NCBI RefSeq assembly: GCF_014692505.1
Contig: NZ_JACNYK010000001.1
Coordinates: 62,001 to 126,000 of the forward strand
DNA: 64,000 bases
Direction of reading: 5' to 3'
From: Sphingobacterium arenae
GTDB taxonomy: Bacteria; Bacteroidota; Bacteroidia; Sphingobacteriales; Sphingobacteriaceae
Shown here: positions 34,763 through 42,513 of the stretch, piece by piece
Layout of the letters: each line of letters begins with the position of its first letter
How positions within the stretch are numbered: position 1 is the first letter of the stretch
Program-made: the position numbers and the translations under genes
Notes under the pieces: generated by a model
Databases searched by the model: none
The model's input: the letters and a program-made list of their open reading frames with translations, nothing else
Told to the model about the DNA's origin: nothing

Positions 34763-35169
34763 GTTTGTCCCCTTATCAAGCGGATAAGCTGCCGAAAGGT
34801 CTTTTCCAACTCCCGTTGTACCCTGATGTACTCGCCGAGCAAGGGCGTGAGGTCATGGATCAGGGCAGGGGTCAGTACCCCTTGCCGCTGCAAGATGTTG
34901 GCGTGCCTTGCCAATTGGTTGATGTTGTTTCCCGATCGGCCGAGTTCCGTTCCGATGCTGTCCAGTAGTTTCATCATTTCCGTCGCGTTGAGAAGCATCC
35001 GTTTGGAATGGTGGAGCACCCGGACACGGACAATATCTGCACGGCTTATACCGAGCGCTTTTTCAAGTTCCAGAAACTGCCCACGCTCCGCTTCGCTCAA
35101 CCGAAGCTCAAAGCGCCGGGTACGCTGTTCATTGGATAGCGGCTTGCTCTTCCCGATTCTGTTCCTCAT
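34759..35169 (-). CDS. mobA: Relaxosome accessory protein (MobA/MobC-like, RHH)
   Basis: This 136-residue basic protein begins with a ribbon-helix-helix-like segment (RTRRFELRLSEAERGQFLELEKALGISRADIVRVRVL, about 18-54). It continues into the mobilisation-protein helix GTELGRSGNNINQLARHANI, a motif of MobC/relaxosome proteins that precede relaxases. It should bind oriT and help the relaxase melt and nick DNA. It overlaps the relaxase start and the methylase stop by four bases each. Confidence 0.9.
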   Translation of the reverse strand: MRNRIGKSKPLSNEQRTRRFELRLSEAERGQFLELEKALGISRADIVRVRVLHHSKRMLLNATEMMKLLDSIGTELGRSGNNINQLARHANILQRQGVLTPALIHDLTPLLGEYIRVQRELEKTFRQLIRLIRGQT

Positions 35170-36215
35170 GGTGCTTTTGGGTTTGGCGTAACGGATTGTA
35201 TTGCCTTGAATATTTCATGGGCTACCTCTGGAACAATGGCGTTGCCGTAGGCTTTTATGCTTTCGGCGCGCCATGTCGGAAAGGTAATTCCGTCCAGTCT
35301 TTCGGGAAGCCCATCATCTCGGCCACAAAACGGGGATTCAGTTGGCCAGCCCGTCCAGCCGGGAATTTTGTACCTTTGATCTGTTCCGTTGTCGGCAATA
35401 CCCGGAGCTGCCGTTTTTGGATCGGGCTTGGCATCGTTTCCTCCATCTCCTGCGGTGCCGTCGATAGCGCTAGCAAGGTATGGTAGACCAGAAAATCCGT
35501 CAGGGATACCTGTCCGCCGTTGCCGTTCTCTTTCTTCCTGTCTTTCAGCAGCCGTCCGTCCTTTACCTGCTGCACGGTCAATTTTTGATTGCTTATTTCC
35601 GTGGCGGTCGGCGTGGGCAACAAACCATACCCGATCCCGTTGGTGTGGAGCACCAACGGCAGCAGCCGGAATACACAGAATGACTGGTGTGCCATCTTCA
35701 AGTCTCGGAAGTACATATCCTGCTGCCCCGATTTCTGAAATGATGCTTCCGATAACCCGTCGCTGGAGTCTGATGATGGTGCTTGTTGCAGGCTGTTCAC
35801 TGTCCTGACAAAAAAGCTCAATCGCTTTGATCTCCATTTCAGATAGACTATCGGGTTCGAGAATGGTGAACAGGCCAGTAACGTTTTCAAGAACGATCCA
35901 CTCCGGCCTCGTTTCCTTAATAATTCGGCAAGTCTCCGGGAAGAGGTAGCGGTCATCTTCAGAGCCCTTTCTCCGTCCGGCCTGGCTGAATGGCTGGCAG
36001 GGAAATCCTCCGCTGATGATGTCGACGTGTCCCCGAAAGTGAGTTGCCCGAAATGCGTATATGTCTTCATAGTGTTTTGTGTTGGGCCAATAGTGGTTAA
36101 GGACGGTCTGACAGAACGGGTCTTTCTCGCACGAGAATACGTTCTGCCACCCCATCCATGAGGCGGCGATGTCAAACCCGCCAATGCCACTGAAAAGGCT
36201 GCCGTGTCTTAACAT
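35166..36215 (-). CDS. DNA (cytosine-5) methyltransferase, no restriction partner
   Basis: This 349-residue protein has all core C5-methylase motifs: SAM-binding motif I GSLFSGIGGFDIA (5-17), catalytic Pro-Cys-Gln in GGFPCQPFSQAG (Cys73), ENV motif (110-112), QRDRVWFVAHAD (motif VIII), and the C-terminal motif X-like AYGNAIVPEVAHEIFKAI. A target-recognition region lies around residues 215-310. No restriction endonuclease gene is adjacent. The stop overlaps mobA by four bases, so it is translated with the relaxosome genes. It may protect the element against host restriction or mark oriT. The site specificity is not predictable here. Confidence 0.93.
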   Translation of the reverse strand: MLRHGSLFSGIGGFDIAASWMGWQNVFSCEKDPFCQTVLNHYWPNTKHYEDIYAFRATHFRGHVDIISGGFPCQPFSQAGRRKGSEDDRYLFPETCRIIKETRPEWIVLENVTGLFTILEPDSLSEMEIKAIELFCQDSEQPATSTIIRLQRRVIGSIISEIGAAGYVLPRLEDGTPVILCIPAAAVGAPHQRDRVWFVAHADRHGNKQSKIDRAAGKGRTAAERQEERERQRRTGIPDGFSGLPYLASAIDGTAGDGGNDAKPDPKTAAPGIADNGTDQRYKIPGWTGWPTESPFCGRDDGLPERLDGITFPTWRAESIKAYGNAIVPEVAHEIFKAIQSVTPNPKAP

Positions 36216-36352
36216 GGTGATGGTTTTTAAGGTTTATGGGTTTTTTTTACCGCTTGCGGTTGTTGTGGGCGCCATGCCGGAGAAAAAGGGAGTTGCGACC
36301 TTTTTCCTTCCCCGGTACAGACCCGCTCCACCGGAGCCGGGCTGTTTCGGGG

Positions 36353-36413
36353 CAAGTTGGTTTTTGTGGGTACGGCCGAGGTACGAGGTCTGTACGTACA
36401 AAAACACAACTTG
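36353..36413. repeat. Long imperfect inverted repeat upstream of the mob operon (oriT-like)
   Basis: CAAGTTGGTTTTTGT...GTAC (36353-36373) faces GTACAAAAACACAACTTG (36396-36413), a stem of about 16 pairs with two irregular positions and a spacer of about 22 bases. It lies about 140 bases upstream of the methylase-mobA-mobB operon. Origins of transfer usually combine such an inverted repeat with the relaxase site. No nic sequence was identified. Confidence 0.5.
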
Positions 36414-36539
36414 CACATTACAAAACAAAAAAGCGGGGCTATACCGTAGGGCATTGAACAGGGGGTTGGCGGGCCGCAAACAGCCTGTCTGGGTCGGTAT
36501 GTACAGATACCTGTTTAGGTACATAGGTGTGGATATGGT

Positions 36540-36760
36540 TATACGGCTATCGGTATGGCTATCTGCCTTTATAGTTATATTTCGGCATAGCCGTCTACTA
36601 GTCTGTGTGCATGTATGGATAGGTATCCATACGGATAGACCGTACCGTATATAGACCTATATGCATATAGCTATCTGCTCCGATATGTGCATATAGGTAT
36701 TGACTGCTATCGGCATATAGGATTATCCATATAATCAGCGGTTTGAATAGCTGATTATGG
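36540..36760. repeat. Iteron/palindrome cluster upstream of the mob operon
   Basis: This AT-rich segment has no ORF. It contains three direct copies of GCATATAG (36663-36670, 36689-36696, 36713-36720; spacings 26 and 24), several CTATCGG/CTATCTG copies, a 9-bp inverted repeat GTATGGATA-TATCCATAC (36613-36632, 2-base centre), a 14-base palindrome (36657-36670) and a 9-bp repeat ATAATCAGC...GCTGATTAT (36731-36758). The density is far above the surrounding DNA. Protein-binding sites of an origin of transfer or replication, close to the relaxosome and primase-like genes, are the natural reading. Confidence 0.6.
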
Positions 36761-36827
36761 GGATAGCTGTATATACATTTATGGGGATATGTGGTTAATC
36801 ATTTAACGGTATATCCGTCAAAGGCCA

Positions 36828-37778
36828 TCACCGTTTTGGACCCGCACGTTCATGATGGATTTCATGTTCCATCCGGTTCATCAACTTATCGTTGTAGTCC
36901 TTGTAACCGTGGTATTCATCGGACCTGTCCCTGGCATAAGGAAATGTTTCCATGAGCCGCTTGGTACAGCCACGCCCGGGTTCATCATTGTCGAAATAAA
37001 CATCGATGACGGGGACGTCCTTTATCCGTTCCATGGCGGTACGCAATTGGACAATGGAATTCAGTACGATGGCTGTGGGAACCGGAACGGGGCGCTTTAT
37101 TTTGAGCCAGCTGAGGTAGTCCATGTAACCCTCAAAAAGGGCTGTGTGATGGGGATTGCCGGGGATGACCGAGATTCCCTTCGCGCCGATACTGCTCTTG
37201 AACCCCTTGGCGTTGGCAAATTCCCAATTGCTAAGCTCGTTTTTCCAGCCGATGGCATAAAACGGACGTTCGTTGTCTGTTTGATGGCGGTTCCTGTAAT
37301 AGATTTCATTGAGGTGTCCATCTGCTACATCAAGTATCCCCCTTGATTCAAGGTATTTGGTCAGCACAAAGTTTTTGCCGATCGGTTGTGCCCGGACGAG
37401 CTCAAAGGTATAGCCCTTGGGTTGGGATTCCGTAGGGTATTGGACGGGTTTATATGCCGGTATCATGGAAACGTGCATATCGCATGTTTCCTTTATTTTG
37501 TTCAATACCTCGACAAAGGAGAGCTGGGGCCAGTACGCAAGACCGAGCTGGACGATGCCACCACCATGTATGCCTGTAGCATTTGGCCCGCCGCGGTCAA
37601 GCCACATTCCGCCCTCATCCCAGACTGTCAGTGATGGTGTGGCACGCTTGGTCTCCCGTAACATGCTGTGGTAGAAAAGCTCCTTACCCGATTTCCTGAC
37701 CGGGTGGTGGCCGAGACGGGCGAGGAAGTCCGCAATTGACAACTCGCGGAGATCGTCCACGTTTACGAATTTCGACAT
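36828..37778 (-). CDS. Toprim/primase-like protein of the conjugative element, copy 2
   Basis: This is a 316-residue protein. The N-terminal part (about 1-95) has the primase CHC2-like layout seen in these families (MSKFVNVDDLRELSIADFLARLG; LTVWDEGGMWLDRGGPNATGIHGGGIVQLGLAYW) but lacks the zinc Cys residues. The C-terminal part resembles a Toprim fold, with the acidic strand VPVIDVYFDNDEPGRGCTKRLMETF (Asp-x-Asp, about 262-266) and HTALFEGYMDYLSWLK. It is a paralogue of the next gene (37791-38648), 12 bases away. Its role may be to prime replication of the transferred single strand; this is an inference from family. Confidence 0.78.
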   Translation of the reverse strand: MSKFVNVDDLRELSIADFLARLGHHPVRKSGKELFYHSMLRETKRATPSLTVWDEGGMWLDRGGPNATGIHGGGIVQLGLAYWPQLSFVEVLNKIKETCDMHVSMIPAYKPVQYPTESQPKGYTFELVRAQPIGKNFVLTKYLESRGILDVADGHLNEIYYRNRHQTDNERPFYAIGWKNELSNWEFANAKGFKSSIGAKGISVIPGNPHHTALFEGYMDYLSWLKIKRPVPVPTAIVLNSIVQLRTAMERIKDVPVIDVYFDNDEPGRGCTKRLMETFPYARDRSDEYHGYKDYNDKLMNRMEHEIHHERAGPKR

Positions 37779-37790
37779 AACGAAGGTAGT

Positions 37791-38648
37791 TCACGGGTGA
37801 ATGGAAATAACGGTTGTATGCGGTAACTCATCGCGGAACGTTTGCGCCAGCGCTTCGTAGCCCTCCCTGCTGTCATCAGCATAGAGCAGCACCTTTTCAA
37901 AGTAGCGCGCACGTCTCGTCGATGCGGAAAGGAAGTCGGGGTAATTCAATATCAGCACCGATGCATAAGGCAACCGATTGTCGTTACGCGTTTTGAGATA
38001 GTCTACATATTCAGGAAAAATGGCCAGCACATTCGGACTATGTGAAAGAAAGGTCATCCCTTTTGGACCGATACAGCTCTCAAAGTGTTGGGCCCGTACT
38101 TCCCATCCACCGTTTTCGTTCCGCCAGCCCGCGGCATGGAAGTCTTTGCGTTTGCCTTTTTGGTCGGTTACAAAATAATGGACCTCCTGCATGTTCAGGT
38201 CGGCCAGTTCCCACAGGCCACTTTCCATAAGGAAGTCGGTGACCTCAGTATTGTAACCTAAGGGATTCGTCCGGTCGATCTGATAATGAGGTATTTTGAT
38301 CGCTTTGCGTTTGCGCCTGGGCTTGTCTTTCGGTATCGTCATCGTGGCGACCGCGGCATGGATATCCTGTAGCTTTGACCTGATTTCCTCTGGGGATAGG
38401 TCCGGCCAGTAGGCGCGGGCGAAATCCAAGAGATTTCCGCCTCCGCCAAGTGACCTGTCAAACCATAGGTTCAGCCGGTGGTTGACCTCCATCACGATGC
38501 GGTTGTTCGTTGCACTTCCGAATACATTTGGATAAAAGGATTCTTCGTCTGTAATGGAGACCGGGGCATGGCCCAGTGCCCTAAGCAGGGAAGTGATGGG
38601 CAGTGTCTCATAGGAAGACTTGTGGTCATTGTTTTTATTCGATGTCAT
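37791..38648 (-). CDS. Toprim/primase-like protein of the conjugative element, copy 1
   Basis: I start this gene at the ATG at 38648 (MTSNKNNDHKSSYETLPITS; 285 residues). An ATG at 38702 would overlap the preceding gene. It has the same plan as copy 2: LWFDRSLGGGGNLLDFARAYWPDLS matches the N-terminal domain, and HSPNVLAIFPEYVDYLKTRN plus KVLLYADDSREGYEALAQTF match the Toprim-like end. The strand here reads YADDS rather than YFDNDEPG, so the two copies differ at the predicted metal site. A shared ancestor with divergence is clear; different roles are possible. Confidence 0.76.
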   Translation of the reverse strand: MTSNKNNDHKSSYETLPITSLLRALGHAPVSITDEESFYPNVFGSATNNRIVMEVNHRLNLWFDRSLGGGGNLLDFARAYWPDLSPEEIRSKLQDIHAAVATMTIPKDKPRRKRKAIKIPHYQIDRTNPLGYNTEVTDFLMESGLWELADLNMQEVHYFVTDQKGKRKDFHAAGWRNENGGWEVRAQHFESCIGPKGMTFLSHSPNVLAIFPEYVDYLKTRNDNRLPYASVLILNYPDFLSASTRRARYFEKVLLYADDSREGYEALAQTFRDELPHTTVISIHP

Positions 38649-38679
38649 TTGTGGTAAGTGTTGGGTGATTTGGGATAAT

Positions 38680-38955
38680 TCATAGGTAGCGCAGGGCTTC
38701 ACGGGATTTGCTCACGGCGTCGATTTCCATCCGGTCAATCCGCCAGGCGGCGGAATGGTCGCCGTCCTTTCGGGGGGTTACCATGCCGAGCGCGATCCAA
38801 TGCTCCACGTTCTTCCGTCCGTAACGGCGGAACGCCTCGGATTTTTTTAAGTAAGGCCGGATGTGGCCAGTTTTTGCCAACGCCGATTTTGCGCCCATTT
38901 CGGCAGCATAGCAAAGGAGTGTCTGCAATTGCAGCGGTGTCAATAATATGTTCAT
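38680..38955 (-). CDS. Small winged-helix/excisionase-like DNA-binding protein, copy 2
   Basis: This 91-residue protein has the block KKSEAFRRYGRKNVEHWIALGMVTPRKDG (about 37-65), which looks like a MerR/Xis-type winged helix. The same block occurs in the next gene (AEAYRLYGRSNVDRWLREGLISP). Small proteins of this type regulate excision or transfer genes in conjugative elements. It lies immediately before the two primase-like genes. Confidence 0.75.
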   Translation of the reverse strand: MNILLTPLQLQTLLCYAAEMGAKSALAKTGHIRPYLKKSEAFRRYGRKNVEHWIALGMVTPRKDGDHSAAWRIDRMEIDAVSKSREALRYL

Positions 38956-39233
38956 TGTTTTTGGGTTTGATGGTTTATAGATAAAAGGGAGTTTGGGGAT
39001 TTTCCCATTGGAACCGACAACGGGTAACGAGCCCGGAATGATCCACTCTTGTCGGTTATGTTGGTTTCGGGACTACTCACGTCGGTCCGTACAGACCGGG
39101 TCTTCACCTGCCAATGCGCTTTCGGTATGTTGGTGCTCACCGCTGGTCGGCTAACCTCACCTTCGCAGAATTTCCCGTTCTCACGGGATAATGCTTCGTC
39201 CCTAAATGTCAAAGACCGTCTTTGCATCGCCAT
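38952..39233 (-). CDS. Doubtful small ORF between the two winged-helix genes
   Basis: This 93-codon frame overlaps the downstream winged-helix gene by four bases (ATGA), which favours coding. Its composition argues against: it is poor in hydrophobic residues, has no recognisable core, and its sequence (many Ser, Arg, Pro) looks like translated non-coding DNA. No domain is seen. If it is not a gene, bases 38956-39247 are an untranslated stretch between two genes of one operon. Confidence 0.28.
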   Translation of the reverse strand: MAMQRRSLTFRDEALSRENGKFCEGEVSRPAVSTNIPKAHWQVKTRSVRTDVSSPETNITDKSGSFRARYPLSVPMGKSPNSLLSINHQTQKQ

Positions 39234-39247
39234 CGCGGCGGATGCGG

Positions 39248-39523
39248 CTACCTGTCCGTCACGGGCAGGTAAGTGATCCGGTTGCTCGAAGCCGCGATGG
39301 TTTCGAGTTCCGGTCTGTCAAGAAAAATCTGGGAAGTATTGGTAGGTTGTAATGGGGAGATAAGCCCCTCACGGAGCCACCTGTCCACATTGCTACGACC
39401 GTACAGGCGGTAGGCTTCGGCTTTGGTCAGCCGGTCGGGAATAGGGTGTTCTTCTTCGATTGCTTTTGCTGTTCCCTGTTCGGCTGCATTTTTTAAGAGC
39501 ATTGCCAGTTCCTTGTACTTCAT
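39248..39523 (-). CDS. Small winged-helix/excisionase-like DNA-binding protein, copy 1
   Basis: I choose the ATG at 39523 (MKYKELAMLLKNAAEQGT; 91 residues) because it gives the same length as copy 2. An ATG at 39559 would add 12 residues. The recognition segment TKAEAYRLYGRSNVDRWLREGLISP (about 38-62) parallels copy 2, and ILDRPELET-like ends follow. It is a probable DNA-binding regulator or recombination directionality factor for the element. It is transcribed towards the primase and mob genes. Confidence 0.76.
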   Translation of the reverse strand: MKYKELAMLLKNAAEQGTAKAIEEEHPIPDRLTKAEAYRLYGRSNVDRWLREGLISPLQPTNTSQIFLDRPELETIAASSNRITYLPVTDR

Positions 39524-39682
39524 ACTTCCCGATGGGGTTATTTTCCCATCCGAGTACAAAGCACGAAAACAGCATAGGGCGAAAACAGGGAAAGGGGGTG
39601 AAACAAACCGTTCACCCCCATGTCAAAATCGGGGATTAAATAAAATAAAAGGTGTTTTTTTTAGAAATTTGGGAATGGATTT

Positions 39683-39937
39683 TTAGCGGAGAGATTCCGA
39701 ATCCATCAAAAAGGAGAGTGTTACATCGAGCCCGTTGGCTATGGCATACAGGGTACTCAGACCGGGGTCGGTTTGGCCTAATTCAATGTAGGAAAGCTGG
39801 CGGTAGTCGATGCCGGAAAGTTCGGCCAGCTTTTCCATCGTCAGCTTTCTTTCAGACCTTAGGTTCCTAACCCGTTGTCCAAGAGCTTTAATCAAATCAT
39901 CATTTCGTATATTTTTCACATAACGAAATTCCGACAT
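39683..39937 (-). CDS. XRE-family helix-turn-helix regulator
   Basis: This 84-residue protein is one HTH_3 domain: LGQRVRNLRSERKLTMEKLAELSGIDYRQLSYIELGQTDPGLSTLYAIANGLDVTLSFLM (about 19-78). Such stand-alone XRE proteins usually repress the genes beside them. It faces the divergent gene at 40048, with 110 bases between that hold an operator-like inverted repeat. It may set the balance between quiescence and transfer of the element. Confidence 0.88.
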   Translation of the reverse strand: MSEFRYVKNIRNDDLIKALGQRVRNLRSERKLTMEKLAELSGIDYRQLSYIELGQTDPGLSTLYAIANGLDVTLSFLMDSESLR

Positions 39938-39952
39938 AATTACGCCCTATGT

Positions 39953-39970
39953 TATGAAGTGTATTTCATA
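39953..39970. promoter_or_regulatory. Operator-like inverted repeat between divergent genes
   Basis: TATGAA and TTCATA flank a 6-base spacer (39953-39958, 39965-39970), 15 bases upstream of the XRE start and 78 bases before the divergent gene. The size and symmetry suit an XRE dimer. No second copy was seen. Confidence 0.42.
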
Positions 39971-40047
39971 TTTTGGATTAGGTTTACTAAGTTTGTGATC
40001 ATGCCAATATTTATAGTTAATTTTCGCGCCGAAATCCAAGTCAACAG

Positions 40048-40266
40048 ATGACATTCCAGGACATATCTCTTACAAAGCTAAAGGTCGATAAAGATTTTAT
40101 TCGACGGGCCAAACACATGGGGCTGGAAACGCTCGGAGACATTATGGATACCAAACTGCCTACTTTACGCAGCAATAATTACTTTAATTATATCTGGTAT
40201 TCAACCCTTTTGGAAATATTGGAAAAGCAAGGGTTGCTCGAAGAGTTCCAGCGTAGGCAACTATGA
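40048..40266 (+). CDS. Small protein resembling RNA polymerase alpha C-terminal domain
   Basis: This 72-residue plus-strand gene faces away from the XRE gene. The sequence DFIRRAKHMGLETLGDIMDTKLPTLRSNNYFNYIWYSTLLEILEKQGLL parallels the helix-hairpin-helix core of the RNAP alpha CTD: an N-terminal helix, GDIM(x)nLP, then helices ending in ...xLxxxGLL. The likeness is from my own reading and lacks the Gly-Lys-Lys of the real subunit. It could act as a transcription modulator or DNA-binding protein. The stop overlaps the end of the convergent gene by six bases. Confidence 0.6.
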   Translation: MTFQDISLTKLKVDKDFIRRAKHMGLETLGDIMDTKLPTLRSNNYFNYIWYSTLLEILEKQGLLEEFQRRQL

Positions 40267-41436
40267 TTCCCCGTGGTTGGTTGTATTATAGTGTTTGTTG
40301 AGCCAATTGACCATCCCGATCAGATGACCCTTCATTTTTTTTGCCGTGGTGAATTCGACGTCGGTTGATTTCTTTTGAAGGCTTTCTGCCGAAATAAATG
40401 ATGTTTTCGGCGTACGGAAATGCTTCGCATAGTAGGCAAAGGTCTTGCCTACATCTTCTTTCTGCAATAATCCTTTTTCCATGAACAGACGTATAAAAAG
40501 CCCAAACTGCGCTACCGGAAGATTGACCTGCAGACGTTCTGCTTCCTCGCCAAGTTCCCGGTCTCGGATTTCGGACCTACGCAACCTGATCCGTTGCTGG
40601 ATGTAAGATTTCTTTTCCCGATAGAATATCCTTAACTGTTTGCGGATGGACTCGTCCTCCTTCAACCATCTGGATTTCGTTCTCGCCGGAAGCCCGTTTA
40701 TCCTGTCTTCCAAACCGATCAATACCTCCAATTGTTCGTGCAATCCCGATGCGTCAAGCATTGATTTATTGCAGCATTTCGCACAATAGTTGAATAATGC
40801 AGGGGTATTGAAATCGTATTGGTACAGTAGGTTCTCTATCTCAAACGTAGAGAAAGGCTCCAAGCTATTCAGTTGTTCCAATATGTCAGATGCGTATTCT
40901 GAATCCGACCTGTTTATTGCCTGCCTGCCAATTAGCAACTGAAGGCCGGAAAGTAATAGTCCGCCTAATTCGCTTTCGATATCCGACGCTTTTATTTTAC
41001 TACGCAGTATAGATAACTGCTTCCTCAACCCAACCCTTATATTGGGTATGGAGTAGGTGGTTAAACTAAGTTCGGAAAGGATATTATTATCGATTTTCGC
41101 ACACTCGTCCAATAGAGATTCGAGAATGGTCAGTGTTTGCCGGTAATATTGCTGAATTTCATCAGCGAGTATGTTTTCATTCCGTGACCGGGTTATCGTA
41201 GTCAAATAATCGTGGATAGTATCGCTCATCATAATTATTTGCATCAATGATGATTTAGCTTGTTTCCGCGAACGGCCTAACACATCAATGAAATAACAAC
41301 GAAACGTTATCGCCTCGTCCGCAAAATTTCTTTTTAGCGTTTGGAGACCAGCGCCGGCTAAGAGCGAGCTGTTTAATTTTTGTGGATTGATCCTATCCTC
41401 AATCCAGTTCAATAGGATAACTGGTACCTCATTCAT
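40261..41436 (-). CDS. Hypothetical protein with possible RteC-like C-terminus
   Basis: This 391-residue soluble, highly helical protein is not confidently assigned. The C-terminal third (LQVNLPVAQFGLFIRLFMEKGLLQKEDVGKTFAYYAKHFRTPKTSFISAESLQKK) resembles the end of RteC, a regulator of excision in Bacteroides conjugative transposons. The rest (1-300) is not recognised and is much longer than in classical RteC. The location in the regulatory part of the element, near the integrase, supports a control role. No membrane segment is seen. Confidence 0.6.
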   Translation of the reverse strand: MNEVPVILLNWIEDRINPQKLNSSLLAGAGLQTLKRNFADEAITFRCYFIDVLGRSRKQAKSSLMQIIMMSDTIHDYLTTITRSRNENILADEIQQYYRQTLTILESLLDECAKIDNNILSELSLTTYSIPNIRVGLRKQLSILRSKIKASDIESELGGLLLSGLQLLIGRQAINRSDSEYASDILEQLNSLEPFSTFEIENLLYQYDFNTPALFNYCAKCCNKSMLDASGLHEQLEVLIGLEDRINGLPARTKSRWLKEDESIRKQLRIFYREKKSYIQQRIRLRRSEIRDRELGEEAERLQVNLPVAQFGLFIRLFMEKGLLQKEDVGKTFAYYAKHFRTPKTSFISAESLQKKSTDVEFTTAKKMKGHLIGMVNWLNKHYNTTNHGES

Positions 41437-41572
41437 AGTCAGTTATTTAATAGAATGATCGGTTTACAAAAAATTAGAACGTAAAAATCAATACACGAAA
41501 TGTTGTATAAAATACGTGAATAGGAGATTCTACTAAGTAAATTAACTTAGCGTGATTAGTTTTCGGCAGGTT

Positions 41573-42505
41573 TCATACTTCAAAAATGCCAAATTCCAAT
41601 TTACGCAACAATTCGAGACGACTGTGGGTGTCTGTTTTGGCCATCATATTCTGGATGTGGGTGGTTACCGTTCGTTCCGCTATATGTAGCCGTTCGGCAA
41701 TTTCCCCGGTATTGTAGCCTTTATGCAATAGTGTGATGACCTCGGTTTCCCTCGGCGTAAACTGAAAACGGATACAGTTTTCCATGAACTGTTCCGGCCT
41801 GATGCCATTGGTGGAAATATACCTCAACCTGCTGATCGCGTTTCGGTCCTGGCGGACGGATTTAAAGATGAACATTCCGGTAACCGCCAGGAACCCTAAG
41901 TTGGTAAAGAGCGCTTCGGTCAGCTGACTAAATTCAAAATAGGCGATAACGGTCATTAATGCCCAGGGAGCAACGGCAGCATAAACGGCGATTTCCTCTA
42001 CGTAATAATTCTTCTGCCTGTTTTCTTTATAAGCAACTCGGATTGCCCGTAATATAGCCCATAACAGCACAATTGAATAAAAAAAGGGTACGATAATGCC
42101 GTATTGTATTGTGAAATTCAGATCCTCATGTATTGAGTACGAGATTACAAAGAAAAGAAGGTACGGCAACAACAGGAACAACGGCACCCCATACAGTGCA
42201 TGGAAACGGAGCAGCTTCAGGTTGAATGCTGTATAGAAATAGAAAGGAAAATAAGAGGCTACAAGGAAACCACTGCCGTAAGCAATAATGTTCTGAACAT
42301 ACACTGGAATCGGATATTCAGTGTTAGGCAACAATCCACCCGTAACGTTGTACAGGATCAGTAACAATAAAAGGATCAGGTACCAGAAACGCGGCTTATC
42401 ATCCGGCCGACTCAAATAACCTGGAAGCAGGAAAATAAACATCAATGTTTCCAGCGACGAAAACAAGAATGTTATAATGTGCATTTCCGTTCCGAACACA
42501 TTCAT
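41573..42505 (-). CDS. Membrane-bound LuxR-type transcription regulator
   Basis: This 310-residue protein has six to seven hydrophobic segments in its first 215 residues (for example IITFLFSSLETLMFIFLLPGYL, FWYLILLLLLILYNVTGGLL and LPYLLFFVISYSI) and a C-terminal LuxR-type HTH (about 240-300: FTPRETEVITLLHKGYNTGEIAERLHIAERTVTTHIQNMMAKT). Such membrane-bound HTH proteins would sense a signal at the membrane and control transcription directly. It is eight bases downstream of the GNAT gene, so the two are one operon. The ligand and target genes are unknown. Confidence 0.85.
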   Translation of the reverse strand: MNVFGTEMHIITFLFSSLETLMFIFLLPGYLSRPDDKPRFWYLILLLLLILYNVTGGLLPNTEYPIPVYVQNIIAYGSGFLVASYFPFYFYTAFNLKLLRFHALYGVPLFLLLPYLLFFVISYSIHEDLNFTIQYGIIVPFFYSIVLLWAILRAIRVAYKENRQKNYYVEEIAVYAAVAPWALMTVIAYFEFSQLTEALFTNLGFLAVTGMFIFKSVRQDRNAISRLRYISTNGIRPEQFMENCIRFQFTPRETEVITLLHKGYNTGEIAERLHIAERTVTTHIQNMMAKTDTHSRLELLRKLEFGIFEV

Positions 42506-42513
42506 AACCCACG

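Noticed and set aside
35255-36190. Long 311-codon open frame on the minus strand within the methylase gene
   Set aside because: It overlaps the C5-methylase throughout in another frame, its product has no recognisable motif, and the methylase frame carries all expected catalytic motifs.
36249-36260. Short hairpin ACCGC-TT-GCGGT as a terminator
   Set aside because: The T run precedes it on the plus strand and becomes an A run on the minus strand, so it has the wrong polarity for the genes nearby.
36613-36720. CRISPR array in the repeat-rich segment
   Set aside because: The direct repeats are only 8 bases with about 16-base spacing between them and there are no cas genes; iterons fit better.
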